Positions 36,030 to 47,389 of a stretch of 64,000 nt of DNA are shown one piece after another. The stretch lies in contig NC_090291.1 of assembly GCF_037392515.1 (NCBI RefSeq), forward strand, positions 20,004,001-20,068,000, in the 5' to 3' direction. Source of the DNA: Haliotis asinina (taxonomy: Eukaryota; Mollusca; Gastropoda; Lepetellida; Haliotidae). Position 1 is the first letter of the stretch. Each line of letters opens with the position of its first letter. The position numbers and the translations under genes are program-made. Under the pieces are notes generated by a model. The model had not been told where the DNA came from. It saw nothing but the letters and a program-made list of their open reading frames with translations, and made no database searches.

Positions 36030-36735
36030 CCGTGGTTTCGTGTTCCTCATGCTGTCAACAACTCATTTGTCTACTCCAGAGACGTGACTCGTTCTTCATG
36101 CTAACATCCATGTTTTTATCCTGTTCAGATACAGTGGCTCGTTCTTCAGGCTGTCAACCACTATTTGTCTTGTCTTTTCAATGTACATACAAGTACTATT
36201 ACTGATGGTAACTGTTGGGGATCATGGTTAGTGGGGTAGCCTAGTGGTTAAAGCGATGGCTGATCAGGATGAAAACCCAAAGTGGGGATACAATTTGTGA
36301 AGTCTGGTGTACCCCACCGTGGCATTGCTCGAATATTCCCTAAAAGCGGCGTAATACTAAATTCACACATTTATCCTGTAACAGTGACGCGTTCTTCGAG
36401 CTATCAACCACATGTTTTCTTGTCTTTTGTATTCTTCAGGCTATCAGCCGTTGGTTACTTCAACCCCGGTACAGCTCCACGCTGTTTTTTTTTCTGCATG
36501 CTGTTTTGTCGAATCCTGTTAGAAAAAATGTTTTTCATGCGATTAACCACTGGTCTATCTAATCCGATGAAGTAGGTTCTCATTCATGCCTTTGACCTTT
36601 TGAGTCTTGTTCTTCTTACCATCAGCCACTGGTTTTATTGGGGATCATGCCATCAACCCCTAGTACATCTAGTCCTGATAACAAAAGTTCTTCTTTCCAG
36701 CAACAGCTAGTGTATCCAGTCCTGATACGAGGCTG
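36030..36735. repeat. Decayed ~50-60-bp minisatellite
   Basis: Phrases such as GACTCGTTCTTCATGCTA, GGCTCGTTCTTCAGGCTGTC, GACGCGTTCTTCGAGCTATC and CAACCACTGGTCTATCTAAT recur about every 50-100 bp across 700 bp. They outline an old tandem repeat whose units have drifted apart. A family A SINE sits inside it. Confidence 0.6.
36230..36368 (+). repeat. Family A SINE inside a decayed minisatellite
   Basis: GTGGGGTAGCCTAGTGGTTA opens an intact A box. The B-box region is altered (GAAAACCCAAAGTGGGGATA), and TAAAAGCGGCGTAATACTAA closes the copy. Confidence 0.8.
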
Positions 36736-37005
36736 TCGGGTAGCCTAGTGGTTAAAGCATTCGTTCGTCACGCCGAAGACCCGGTTTCGATTCCCCAAAC
36801 ACATAGTACAATGTGTGAAACCCATCCCTGGTGATTCTGCTGGAGTATTGCTGAAAACTGAGTCAACAATCCAGTGATCAACATCACAAGCATCGTTCTG
36901 CGCAATTGGGTTACGATGACATACGTCAACCAAATCTAACCACCCGATCCGTTTATCGCTTCTTACGACAAACAATTCTGACCTGGATCCTCACGGATCG
37001 ATAGC
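36733..37005. repeat. Composite of family A head joined to antisense family B
   Basis: 36733-36860 is a sense family A head and body with a near-perfect pol III promoter (GGGTAGCCTAGTGGTTAAAG, CGGTTTCGATTCCCC). At GTATTGCTGAAAACTGAGTC the sequence passes directly into antisense family B (CAACAATCCAGTGATCAACA ... CCTGGATCCTCACGG) without the A tail. A deletion or recombination within the shared tail is the simplest explanation. Confidence 0.75.
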
Positions 37006-39435
37006 ATGTGAATATGCATGATGTAGGTGATACAGCTGTGATACTCAAGCATTTCCATATCCTAACAGTAAAACCACTCATATTCTACTTTTACAATAAA
37101 ACCACAATTAGGCGGACAGGGAATTCCAATTTCTCGATTTCTGGCCAGTATTTCAAAAGCTTACTCAGAACAATTGCCCTGAGAGTTGCAGTTTTAGGCG
37201 CATGTTTATCTCATCCCTGCGGAATAGTTGTAGAAATGATAGACCGAGTGCAATAAAGTCTCACATACACAAATATTGATTTAGTACACATTTTATATCA
37301 GCTATTGTCAGCCCACCGAGGACCGACAAGAGTCATGCAGTTTTATCATCACTACAATCCGTGGTCCGTTTTCACCGTATACTACCACTAGTTCTCCGAC
37401 TGTGACATAAGTAAATAAAAGACACTTTGGCAAGTGTCTTGATTCATGATTCTCGCACAAAAGATACAGTTTAATTTATTAAATTGATGATAATACTCCC
37501 AGTTAAAACCGCTGCTTTAACACTATAAAGGGAAATTTAGAAAATTAAATAAATAGTCACCGAGTGTATTGTTGTAACGTAAATGGGAAATTTAGACTCA
37601 TAAACATTGTATTCTGCCTGCATTTGGAGATATATAAGATACACTTACTAATAAATTATATAGTACACAGTCTGTGGTCCAATTAAATGTCACGAGTGGA
37701 TGAAGTGTGGTTGGGACTATCTATGTTCCCTAAGATTACTACACAAATAGTCAACAAAATAATTTAAAACATAGCGCATGTTAAATTTGGCATTATATTT
37801 TCTCAAAACGTTGGTGTTGGTGTTTTATATTCTGTCAAATATCATTGATTTCTCTAAATTACGAACTGCGAGCAACTCATTTTCCCGTCGGAACCTAAGT
37901 GTGACATTCACTCCCACACCTTGACGTTATGTATCAGGAGTATGGAATTGTTTTGTTACAGATCTAACTAATTAGCAAATAATTAGCTTGTTATTTCAGG
38001 TCAGTCCGAGTGTTCTGTTGTTCACTGAATAACTCGAAGCTACATCAAAAGTGACGTTGAATAATAATATCATTAGGAAACGTGTTGATTGCCACTAATG
38101 AGCAAAAACACCTGTCATCCAAATAGCATTTGAATCAGACCTCAAAATGACATTACTGCTTTTATTTGCCACCGACGGCGTGGGGAGTATTTAGCGAGAA
38201 TATGGTGTCTATCCCGATAGTACTTTGACATTTTTATTTATTTAATTCAGCCTTCCTTTTCTGAATGTAAACCGCCGTATTTTTACATCAGCCCTATAGC
38301 AGTTCAATATGTGATAACGCAGAAATTGCTGTGTTGAGGATAATTTAACAGTCGTAGCACTACCGCTGATTTTGATTATCGAATTTCTTCTTTATGCCTT
38401 CATACAATCAAATGCATTATGCATGCTATATTCCTTAATCTGAATAATGGCCCAGGACACGTTCTATAAAATCTTATATAAAAACTCCCAAACCATGTTG
38501 AGGAGCAACATCGATTGAGGTGCATGTTAACATCACCCCATACGTTCACCGAGGTAGTTTTCGCAAATATTGTCACGTAAGCATTTGAGCATCATAAAAG
38601 TCGAACTCAAAATGAGACGGAAGTTTTACCCTACAAACAGCTATACTTTAGAACATATTTTCACAAGCTTCAAGGTCACCTGGGATGCGGCACGCCTGCA
38701 CGTGGTATTATCAAAGTGTTTGGAATAATTCTTTTTTCTGCTACCGAGTGACAATTTATAGATACAGAAATCAATGAACGAATGCATGTTTGTCGTTCGA
38801 TCATACCGAGAGGCGGGACTGGCTCATCGAAGCCATAGAATACTTTGACAAGTCGCTGATTTATAGATTCACAGCGGAAAATGTCGTTAAATATAAAAAA
38901 AATGCATTTGCGTATGAATATAAGCAACGTTATTTCCTCAGGCAGTCTACTCAAATCTGCGAGGTGGCATCTGTGTGATGCATGGGGCTGCTTTGTTCCC
39001 GGGTCGTCCGGTTTAATGTCCGACAAAATCTCAATATGATAAATGTCAAGTGCTGCTCTTACAGGAATAAAATCAATAATTTGCTTTAATTGGTATCGAA
39101 AAACGATTCTCGAACAGTTAACGACTTTGAATCATTCGGAGACAAAGATAAGCCGTTAATCTCATTGTCACGGAATGGCGGTTTATAAAACATAACTGAT
39201 GCCGGTTTAAACCTGATATGAATGATTTGTATTGTGAAAGCTGATTTTAAAGCTTTGGAGCAACCGAAGTGGTTGTTGGCGCTATGAAAGAGCTGTGGGT
39301 CTGAGAGGTTGCATTTTGTGTCTTTTTAACGTTCCAATCTCTATAAAATCTCCCAGTGCCCGAAATGGGCGAGGATTGCAGCTATCAGTATGTCTGTTTG
39401 TTGCGAAACCGCCAACAAACATCCCCGCTGTATGG
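37006..39435. other. Unannotated stretch
   Basis: No gene recognised. A 116-codon minus-strand frame (38676-39026) overlaps a 62-codon plus frame; neither has a signature. A single CAGTCGTAGCACTACCGCTG at about 38350 matches the unit of the 25-27 kb array. Confidence 0.45.
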
Positions 39436-39439
39436 TTGG

Positions 39440-39632
39440 TTGGTTTTTCGTTTCACTCCGAGTGGACCAGACAATCCAGTGATCAACAGCATGAGTATGG
39501 ATCTACACTACTGGGGTACGATGACATGAGTCATCTAAGACAGTGAGGCTGACCATCCAAGCCCGTTAGTCGCCTCTTACGACAAGCATGAGTTACTGAA
39601 GATCAATTCTAACCCAGATCTTCACGCATAAG
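39440..39632 (-). repeat. Family B dispersed repeat
   Basis: GACAATCCAGTGATCAACAG, GTTAGTCGCCTCTTACGACA and TGAAGATCAATTCTAACCCA are close to consensus. The last block shows the family's extreme 5' end, where the sense strand reads GGGTTAGAATTG, a possible decayed B box. Confidence 0.78.
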
Positions 39633-39657
39633 AGCTGTATGTCTGTGATCGGTGATA

Positions 39658-39795
39658 ATGGAGTCTGTGCCAGACAACCCATTGATTGATATCATGAGCT
39701 ACAATCAAGCCATCTGTATATGATACCGAGCAAACAACTAATTCACAAGCCAGTGTTCACTTGACCCATTCAGTCGCCTTGGACGACAAGCGCAG
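39658..39795 (-). repeat. Family B dispersed repeat, older second copy
   Basis: GAGTCTGTGCCAGACAACCC, TTGATTGATATCATGAG and CAGTCGCCTTGGACGACAAG repeat the preceding copy in the same orientation but much more diverged. This is two insertions or an old tandem duplication. Confidence 0.6.
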
Positions 39796-40483
39796 TCGAT
39801 CATCGAGAAAAAAATGTCTTGGGGGAGAAGAAACAAATGTCCTTATTACCTGTCTAAATGCAAAATCTTCAGGTAACAATGTTTAGAAGAAACTGCTATG
39901 TTAAGTCAAGTAGGTTAAGATTTACTACTTTCTTAAAAGATTTCTTTGCTTAACCGAGTGTTTGTATTATAGGACCAGGATTTTGTAGGGAACCCGGTAT
40001 GGAAGAATATACATAATGCTTTTAAATACACTCGTATTAGTTAACAACGCGCATGTGTTTCGTTATGTCGAGTGTGTGCTAGCCATAGGGGTAGCTCAAA
40101 GAATGTTTTAGTAGCTGTATACAGGCACACATCATTGTGTCGAAGTGGTAGTGACGTATGTAAATACTTCGAGTTGTACTGGGTTAGACGCAACCGCGAA
40201 ATGCCGACTAATCAGGGAGTACGCTGTGGTCGGCCTTCTATTTCGAGACAGCGGTAACTCCAACACCAAAATGTTTCTATGTGAAATAACATGCGTGGGA
40301 GCCAGAAATCGGTTGTCTTGTAAAGCGGAAAATGTACTTCGATAAAATGGCCACAAATCTTAAAACCTACATCCATGTTGCTATCGATAAACCATGACTG
40401 GTAAAGATCACTATATGGGTTAATTGCACTAACGCCTGTTTCCTGTCTTCAGTTCGGATGCGTAGGTGTTCGTGACCAGTTGA

Positions 40484-40486
<3 letters not shown>

Positions 40487-40569
<83 letters not shown>
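40487..40569. repeat. Compound (TG)n(AG)n microsatellite
   Basis: About 17 TG units are followed directly by about 24 AG units. Confidence 0.97.
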
Positions 40570-40571
<2 letters not shown>

Positions 40572-40883
40572 TATGAGACACCGCAAGCATTTATAGACCA
40601 AACCTTGCTGTCCAGCAATAACTGTCAGGCCTAACAGTTGCCCTACTCCTCAGTTGTTGATGCCCGCTGACCGTGGTCAGCCACTCTATAGCTAGGCCTA
40701 AAAACAAGCATCAACCCGGCAGTCAACACGATGTCTAATGGTTTTAGGGATAGATTCTATGCCTCGACCCCACAGTTATATGTAACTATGTTACATAGTT
40801 ATATGTTTCGGCTTGAGTATTACTATCGAGACTAGTGTTTGTAAGCAATAAAGAAAGTAATGTTTGTGCATTTTTCAACCATG

Positions 40884-41160
40884 AGGTGTGGTAACCCAGC
40901 CGTTAAAGCGTGAAGTCGTCAAAAGACAGAGGTCGCAAATATTGCAACAACCATTACAAACAATCTGTTGCCTAACAACCATTACAACCCTCTATGATTC
41001 CGAAAACTTCAACAGGCTGAGGGAGCGTCTCTGCACTTATACGTTAATGGTTGGCAAAATATGTTTCACGTGCAATGTGTAAAGCCCATTTCTGGTGTGA
41101 TTTCCGTCGTCATATTTCTGGAATATTGCTAAAAGTGTCATAAAACCAAACTCACTGACA
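40884..41160 (+). repeat. Family A SINE interrupted or diverged
   Basis: GGTGTGGTAACCCAGCCGTTAAAGCG-like head sequence at 40884 and CACGTGCAATGTGTAAAGCC..GCTAAAAGTGTCATAAAACC at 41067-41150 are the two ends. About 130 bp of foreign sequence stands where the B box should be. Confidence 0.55.
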
Positions 41161-41164
41161 AACC

Positions 41165-42075
41165 AAACTCAATCCTTCAGATTTTTCACAATAGGTTACT
41201 GGGAGTTTTGATATGGTCCCTAAGATCGACATAGCCTTTTGTGCAACTAAACATTACGTCGTGACGATGCTGTTTTTGTAATCAAGCCAAAGTGATGTCT
41301 TGTTTGTTTCTAGGTTTTTTGACTCTGCGAATCGGGAATGTTTTAATTAAACATGATCCCAAGAGGGTTAACGGTACTGTGGCAAGAACGCAACGATCGA
41401 TTTGTCCACAGGACACTCTCAGTACCTGAAAGGAAGCATCATTCAGATCTCGTAGACTTTCTTTGTCCTATTACAATGAGAATCGGTGCAGTTATAAATC
41501 CCCGATAGGGTCACGTAAATCGTAGAATTCGGCCCCGATGAAGCATTCGTCCAAAAAGTTGTTCTTTTCAGTAGAAATGCCGTGTAAGTCACTTCGAGGA
41601 AATACAATTTTCAGAGATTCGTGTATTTGTGCGAGTTCGTAAGAGCAGAAATATTAATTATTATACACCCCATAGACCAACGCAATACCTATTGTCGAGG
41701 AACAGTCCTACCAGGATTTAGAATGCAGACAGTATTTATCAAGTTCCCCAGTACAATCCCCTAATCACAAGCCATAGAGATGGTTTGGCAAGAATTGCAC
41801 CTTTGCCCCGTACGGGAAATATCGACAGGGGTTTCGTGATGTCACGAGATTGGTTGATTTTGTTGTCAAGAATATAGCACCGAACAAGCGCGTTAATTGG
41901 AGTCCAAACCCAAAAGCATCAATGAGTCGTTGGGCGATCAAGTGAAAAAAAAACAGAATGAAAACCGAAATAATCCTGCATGCGTCATTCGCACTGTGGA
42001 GTTTCAGATAATAAACTGTCTGTCACTTGTCATAACAAAATTGACAAAAATGTCATATCAAAATGTGGAAATGTA
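41165..42075. other. Unannotated stretch
   Basis: AT-rich; no gene or repeat recognised. Confidence 0.5.
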
Positions 42076-42086
42076 GGTGGTCATAG

Positions 42087-42215
42087 TGAGCGAGTGGTTG
42101 GGTCTTACGCCACTTGTTCCAATAATCCAGCAATATCACGGCTGGGGGAATCGAACCCTGATCTTCAGCGTGACGAGAGACTGCTTTAACCACTGGGCTA
42201 CTCACGTCCCCAAGC
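42087..42215 (-). repeat. Family A SINE with target-site duplication
   Basis: Antisense copy from TGAGCGAGTGGTTGGGTCTT to AACCACTGGGCTACTCACG. The middle is shortened (the GGGTACAATGTGTGA block is missing). Direct repeats GGTCATAG at 42079-42086 and 42216-42223 flank it. Confidence 0.8.
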
Positions 42216-42426
42216 GGTCATAGAGTTTTATTATACATATGTAGCTATGTCAAACAAACGTTGTCCATCTGATTTTGCATATTCGTGTCCTGAACATGAT
42301 ATCAGACACAATGTGTTTGGGTCAGACACGAGTGAGTGACTGAGTGAGTGAGATAGATCACATTTTGTCAGCTTGATATAGACGAACAGTCCAAAGTGAG
42401 ACAAGTATCAGACATTTATCAGTTAG

Positions 42427-42480
42427 TGACAAACATGTGACAAACAATCAAGTGACAAACAATCATGTGACAAACAATCG
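42427..42480. repeat. 15-bp short tandem repeat
   Basis: Four units of GTGACAAACAATCAA type, the first shortened by a few bases. Confidence 0.8.
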
Positions 42481-42484
42481 GGGC

Positions 42485-42560
42485 AAACAGGGAATTGAAC
42501 CCAGAACTATAGGTCTCTGGCACGCCTAGGGGGTGTAACTCTACACACCGACTTCAGCAC
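42485..42560 (-). repeat. tRNA-like SINE head, unassigned family
   Basis: On the minus strand GTGTAGAGTTACACCCCC (A-box region) is followed by CTGGGTTCAATTCCCTG (B box) at tRNA-like spacing. It is different from the family A head. Confidence 0.45.
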
Positions 42561-42564
42561 CTTT

Positions 42565-43745
42565 CACGACAGGGTTGCTCGTGTCTTCTCATGTGATATT
42601 GTCGTGTTTACAATACAACTGGTAGTCTGGACTACGGACTTTGTGTACCCCTCTGATAAAAGTAACCCAACAAAAGTAACAGCAACTGTACTGAGAAAGC
42701 GAATCCCAGATGTAACATGTTACATATGACCACTTTCTAAATGGCATTGTGCATTTAAAGTACACATCACTTTAATGTGTTCCTATTATGTGAGACATCA
42801 TCCTGTACTGTTTATTCTGTCTCGGTAGTACCCGACAGACAAACCAGTTCACCAGTAAACAGCACAAGTAGACATTCATTATAAACACACCTATTACTAG
42901 ATCAGTGTTAATCAAATTTCAGGACATATCGTCTATAAAATTATAGCACTTTCAATTCTTTTATTGATATCGATAATTCGACGCACGATATCATGTATCG
43001 ATAACGTCATGACAATATTACAATCATGTACCTAAGCACCCCGAGTGATTGGTACCAGCCCAACACACATAATTAATTTGGAGCATATGTTAGCATTGCA
43101 CTCTCATTGTCCTCATCAGTTATGGTCACATTTGCAAGTCCACCTATTGCACTGGTTGGGCTCGAACAGCCTAACCTTTTAGTCTTGTTCACGTTTAAAC
43201 AGCTGGAATCGATGCTGTCCGCCATATTAGCACGATGTTATTTACACGGAAAGCATGTAAACATCAATACATGCTGACTACATCTGACTATATCGACCTG
43301 ACTGCCAAATTACATATGTATTTGAAACTGTACTGATTGCTACCAAGTCTGTGTTTAAGAATATAAAGTCCCAACGAAGAAGGTAGTGAACTAATGGAAT
43401 CCCCACAAAGCAGACGTCGATATTCAGACATGGCAATGATCGTTAAAAGTGTTGTTAATGAACTTTCTACTCTACTTAAACAATTCTTTGTATTTATCAC
43501 ACATTGTTTATTTACAGTACTTGAAAAAATCATCTGATTTCTTTGTCACGGTGTGTGGAAATATTTTTTGAAGTAGTTGGTACTTAGTTAGAGTGTATTT
43601 TCTAACGAACACGTATACTCAGTACAGCTATGTTATAGAGGGTTCTCCTTTGTATGTGGATGCCAAACATAGACATGTGCAAACAAGCATCAACAGGTCT
43701 GAGTACGTTGGCAGTGTGTTTGGGGACATGACTGATAATCCTAGA
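42565..43745. other. Unannotated stretch
   Basis: AT-rich; no gene recognised. Confidence 0.5.
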
Positions 43746-43757
43746 GGTCTTTTAAGA

Positions 43758-43895
43758 TAGTAGGGTAGCCTAGTGGTTAAAGCTCTCGCTCGTCACGCTA
43801 CATTGGTACAGTGAATGAAGCCCATTTCTGGTGTCCCCCGTCGTGATGTTTCTGGACTATCGCTAAAAGCGGCGTAAAACCAAACTCACTCACCA
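43758..43895 (+). repeat. Family A SINE with perfect target-site duplication
   Basis: Sense copy with an intact A box (TAGTAGGGTAGCCTAGTGG). A deletion of the B-box region removes the sequence between GCTCGTCACGCTAC and ATTGGTACAGTGAATGAAGC. The tail is TAAAAGCGGCGTAAAACCAA. Exact 9-bp direct repeats CTTTTAAGA flank it (43749-43757 and 43896-43904). The head deletion with clean duplications suggests it was lost before or during insertion. Confidence 0.88.
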
Positions 43896-44317
43896 CTTTT
43901 AAGAAACTTGGATCTCCTGTGTTTAAAACCGTAAGTTTTCAATGGTAACACCCGTGCTTGTCATCAAAAGCGGATTAAGCGGGTATTAGGAAGGCAAAGT
44001 ACATGCTAAATATGGGGTATAGCGTTTTGTCAAGGCCAACCAGTGGCTCGAGTGTCACAGTCACCTGCAGCATCTGCTCCAAGAATCCGTTGCTTCGTTG
44101 CTGGCAAGAGTGATCAAATTTAGAACAATATGGCCAACTTCATGTAACTGATTCAGGGTGTACGAGGGTGCGAGGATCTATTGCCGTTTTGACATATATG
44201 CTATATTCTAGATCATGGCGTTTTGTTTTATTGTAAGGGAAAACTAGTTGTGACATAAACTATGTATCAACAGAGGAATATTGCTTCAACCAGGTGTAAT
44301 GCTTTCTAAGGGAAATA

Positions 44318-44340
44318 ACTCTTCTTTCTTTGTATTGCAG
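44318..44340 (+). other. Predicted 3' splice site of the SK channel gene
   Basis: The pyrimidine-rich CTTCTTTCTTTGTATTGCAG ends at 44340, six bases before the ATG of the channel frame. This implies at least one upstream, mostly non-coding exon. The frame stays open upstream of the AG by chance for 20 codons. Confidence 0.75.
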
Positions 44341-44346
44341 AGGAAA

Positions 44347-45723
44347 ATGGCGGGGAACACACTGATTGAAGATCCGGGAATTCCCCTGGTCGGACGACGG
44401 AAAGGCAAGTTCGCCAAATACGTAGACGAAGACAGCATGAGTCAGTCAAGCAATGGCCCTCTGTCTCCAGCTGTGACGAGATTCGACAGCATCAGCTACA
44501 AGTTAAGTCGGAGAAAAAAACTTCTCAACAGACGTCGGATGATTGTAAATCTGGAGTTCACGTTAGCCATGGTTGGAATAATCTTGATGTTCGTGGAAAC
44601 CGAGTTGTTCCTGAACAAAGTCTACAGTAAGCGGTCAATTGCTTCTCTTGTCATTAAATCCGGCATCTCAATCAGCACTCTCTTCCTGCTTTTTGCGGTT
44701 ATTGCTTACCATGTCACCGGCATCCAAATAAACCAGACTGACAATGGCCTGGACGACTGGAGGCTTGCTGTTACGCCTCTTACGTACGTGAGGATATTCG
44801 TAGAACTCGCTGTCTGCGCTATTCATCCGTTCCCTGGTCGAATAGTCCTGGGCTATTTCGACACGAAGGGCCATGCAACAGAGGTGTCTATAGACGCCGT
44901 GCTGTCAATATTGATGCTGATGAGGCTGTATCTTGTAGCCAAGCTGTTAGTGGTCCACAGCCGACTTCTCACAGACACATCTACTCAAAGTCTCGGTGCG
45001 CTCAACAAGGTCAAGATCAACACGGTGTTTGTATTCAAAGCTCTTATGTCGGAGAAGCCAGGCACGATGCTAGTGGCTATTATGTGCATCATATTTGTCA
45101 TCAACAGCTGGGCGTTACGCACCTGTGAAGGATACTACCACCCCGACCATGAACACACTAACTTCCGGAACGCTATGTGGGTGATCGCTATCACGTTCCT
45201 GACTGTTGGCTACGGCGATATAACCCCTAACAGCGACTGTGGGCGGTTTATTGCAGTTACAACCGGTCTGATGGGGGTCGGCACCACTGCTCTCTTGGTA
45301 GCTGTTTTGGCTCAGAAGCTGGAGCAGACGAGAGCTGAGAAGTACGTCCACAATTTCGTCACACGGATACAGCTGGATAAGAGGAGGAAGAACGCTGCAG
45401 CTGACGTCATCAAGAATCTGCTGATGCTGTGGAGACTCAAACGGAAGGGAAACGTCACGGACTACCAACATCGCCGAGCCTACGGAAAGCTTCTCAAAGC
45501 CATTCATTCCATGAGAAACGCCAAGAACGAGAGATCGATGGTCGGAGAAAATGCTGTGGGTGTCATAGAAATCTCCAAAGGAGTAAATGATGTTTTTGAA
45601 ATAGTTGAAACTATGGACACGGAGCAGAAGGATGTCAAGACGAGGGTGGAGGCCATGGAGGAAAAACTCGGACGAATAGACAGCAAATTGGACGCCATTC
45701 ACCAGGCATTAGTTAGAAAGTGA
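44347..45723 (+). CDS. SK (KCNN family): Small-conductance calcium-activated potassium channel (SK type), single coding exon
   Basis: Tetrameric plasma-membrane K+ channel subunit gated by Ca2+ through bound calmodulin; it sets after-hyperpolarisation in excitable cells (family knowledge). The ATG at 44347 has context AAAATGG and follows a splice acceptor, giving 458 residues. Seen in order: a basic stretch (55-64, SRRKKLLNRRR); S1 about 66-88; S2 102-122; S3 147-160; S4 182-204 with the SK-like LMRLYLVAKLLVVHSRL; S5 240-257; pore helix 276-285; selectivity filter TVGYGD at 286-291; S6 298-322. The calmodulin-binding domain starts near 325 with EKYVHNFVTRIQLDKRRKNA, followed by a basic segment and a C-terminal coiled coil at 420-455. 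Vertebrate SK filters read SIGYGD, so the first residues differ. There is no intron, stop or frameshift, whereas SK genes are normally split, so this may be a retrocopy-derived paralogue. It is shorter than most SK proteins because the N-terminus is brief. Confidence 0.93.
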   Translation: MAGNTLIEDPGIPLVGRRKGKFAKYVDEDSMSQSSNGPLSPAVTRFDSISYKLSRRKKLLNRRRMIVNLEFTLAMVGIILMFVETELFLNKVYSKRSIASLVIKSGISISTLFLLFAVIAYHVTGIQINQTDNGLDDWRLAVTPLTYVRIFVELAVCAIHPFPGRIVLGYFDTKGHATEVSIDAVLSILMLMRLYLVAKLLVVHSRLLTDTSTQSLGALNKVKINTVFVFKALMSEKPGTMLVAIMCIIFVINSWALRTCEGYYHPDHEHTNFRNAMWVIAITFLTVGYGDITPNSDCGRFIAVTTGLMGVGTTALLVAVLAQKLEQTRAEKYVHNFVTRIQLDKRRKNAAADVIKNLLMLWRLKRKGNVTDYQHRRAYGKLLKAIHSMRNAKNERSMVGENAVGVIEISKGVNDVFEIVETMDTEQKDVKTRVEAMEEKLGRIDSKLDAIHQALVRK

Positions 45724-46620
45724 TAGCCCATGAACAAATTTCGGAATTTACCAAGATATGTGACTCCGGTCTTCAGGGTTGGTCGAGCCTTGAAGGTCAG
45801 CTTGTGCGGGCACAGGGCTTGAGGTATTAATATTCTGCATTTTAAGGAATCCAATATCATCGAAATGAATCCTAACTTCGTTTAATGTATAATACAACAG
45901 TGATTTTGTATGACTCTCTAATTGTAATAGTTACTTTGGTTTGGGCGGATGATATCTGCTCGCATATGTATAGACCTCCAATGATCCCTCAGCCTACGAC
46001 TCAAATCTAAACAGTACAAAGAGTTCAAAGAATCGCTTGATCTAAGAATGGCATGTACCATGAAGATCAGTTATATTACTTGATCTATGAAGGCCATCCA
46101 CCGTGCGGTTCAATGTTAACCTAATCTATGAAGGACGTCTAGTCAATATGAGAACCAAGAATTAGTTCGTCTGTCAAAGACATCGACACTATGCGTTCTT
46201 CTAGCATTGCATAATCTATTACAAACGCCCACAGTACACGTTTCGAGGCTTATGTTCAAGAAGGAAGGGTTAAAGGATTACTTGATCCAGAAAAGACGCA
46301 TACACAATACAGAATTCAAGGAGTAGTTTGGTCTGTACAATAAACAGTTGCATGTTGATCTATGAAGGAGTTAAATGTAAGAGCTCCACGGATCTCATGA
46401 CATACAGAGGACATCTGGACAGTAGAGGGCTCCAAGAAGGAGGAACACCAAATTCATCATCTGCCCTGAACTTAGAAACAGAGTCTTTCAGTGTTTCAAG
46501 CAATGGTACTCACTCGGATTACTAGAATATTTACAAAACCTACAGTACATCTTCAAGGGGCCTTGTATACTAGATGATGCTAGAAAGGGGAATTTGTGTT
46601 TCCTAACACTTTCAAATAAA
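45724..46620 (+). other. Probable 3' UTR of the SK channel with a decayed tandem repeat
   Basis: Downstream of the TGA, phrases such as CTTGATCTATGAAGGCCATC, TAATCTATGAAGGACGTCTA and TTGATCTATGAAGGAGTTAA recur irregularly every 45-60 bp between 46015 and 46445. They outline an old minisatellite. An AATAAA ends at 46620. UTR status is inferred from position. Confidence 0.5.
46615..46620 (+). terminator. Candidate polyadenylation signal
   Basis: AATAAA in the context TTCAAATAAATATTCATG, about 0.9 kb after the channel stop codon. It is the first such hexamer I noticed downstream. It would need a transcript end to confirm. Confidence 0.45.
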
Positions 46621-46624
46621 TATT

Positions 46625-47255
46625 CATGCTTGAAAGCCTACCTTTGATATTCCGCACTAGTTAGTACGGCGGCTGGGAACATAGACTAGATGCTATGCTG
46701 AAATTCCCATTGAGAACAGTGACATTACTAGTCTTGTAGCCGGGGCTCACAATTGCTTGCTGTGATATGTAGTAGAAACTAGCATCTTGCACACACATGT
46801 AAAGTAGATATACTTTGTCAGTTTGGGGAAATCGGTGAGGAGAACGTGTTGTAAAATGCTGTTTCATTGCTTCAGACCACTTACAAGCCAAATGTCAGCA
46901 TTATCAAATGTGTATATATCTTACTCTAAATTAATGTACCATGATCGCTGTTCTTAATTGTTTATGTTTCATTTTTAATTCTTTACATTCTTTAATTTTT
47001 ATCTCCGTTTGTGACTGATTAGTTCTGACCGTACGATATGTTCAGGTAAGGGTATCCGTTTCTGTGTGTATTTACATCAGGTGTTGTGTCATATTGAGAA
47101 AAACAAGCACGAAAGTGTGTCTAAGTGTAACTGTACAACTGCCGTTTGATATTCAGAAAGGTGACATTCCGTTCTCTTTGCAGTAAAATATGATTTTCAC
47201 TTGAAAACTATCACATTCATCAATTATTGTACTCTCTACCGTAAGTTTTTGCAAA
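46625..47255. other. Unannotated stretch
   Basis: AT-rich; nothing recognised. Confidence 0.5.
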
Positions 47256-47259
47256 ACGT

Positions 47260-47385
47260 GGTTGTTTGTAATGGCATGTTTCAGACCGAGGCTGTTTGTA
47301 ATGGCATGTTTCAGAACGTGGCTGTTTGTAATGGCGTGTTTCAGAACGAGGCTGTTTGTAATGGTGTGTTTCAGAACGAGGTTGA
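47260..47385. repeat. 30-bp minisatellite, four units
   Basis: Four tandem 30-bp units containing GCTGTTTGTAATGGCATGTT and TCAGAACG. The 152-codon plus-strand frame starting in it is carried by the 10-codon periodicity and then by chance. Confidence 0.9.
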
Positions 47386-47389
47386 CCGA

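Noticed and set aside
38676-39026. 116-codon minus-strand ORF
   Set aside because: No start context, splice sites or family signature, and an opposing open frame of similar quality covers the same bases.
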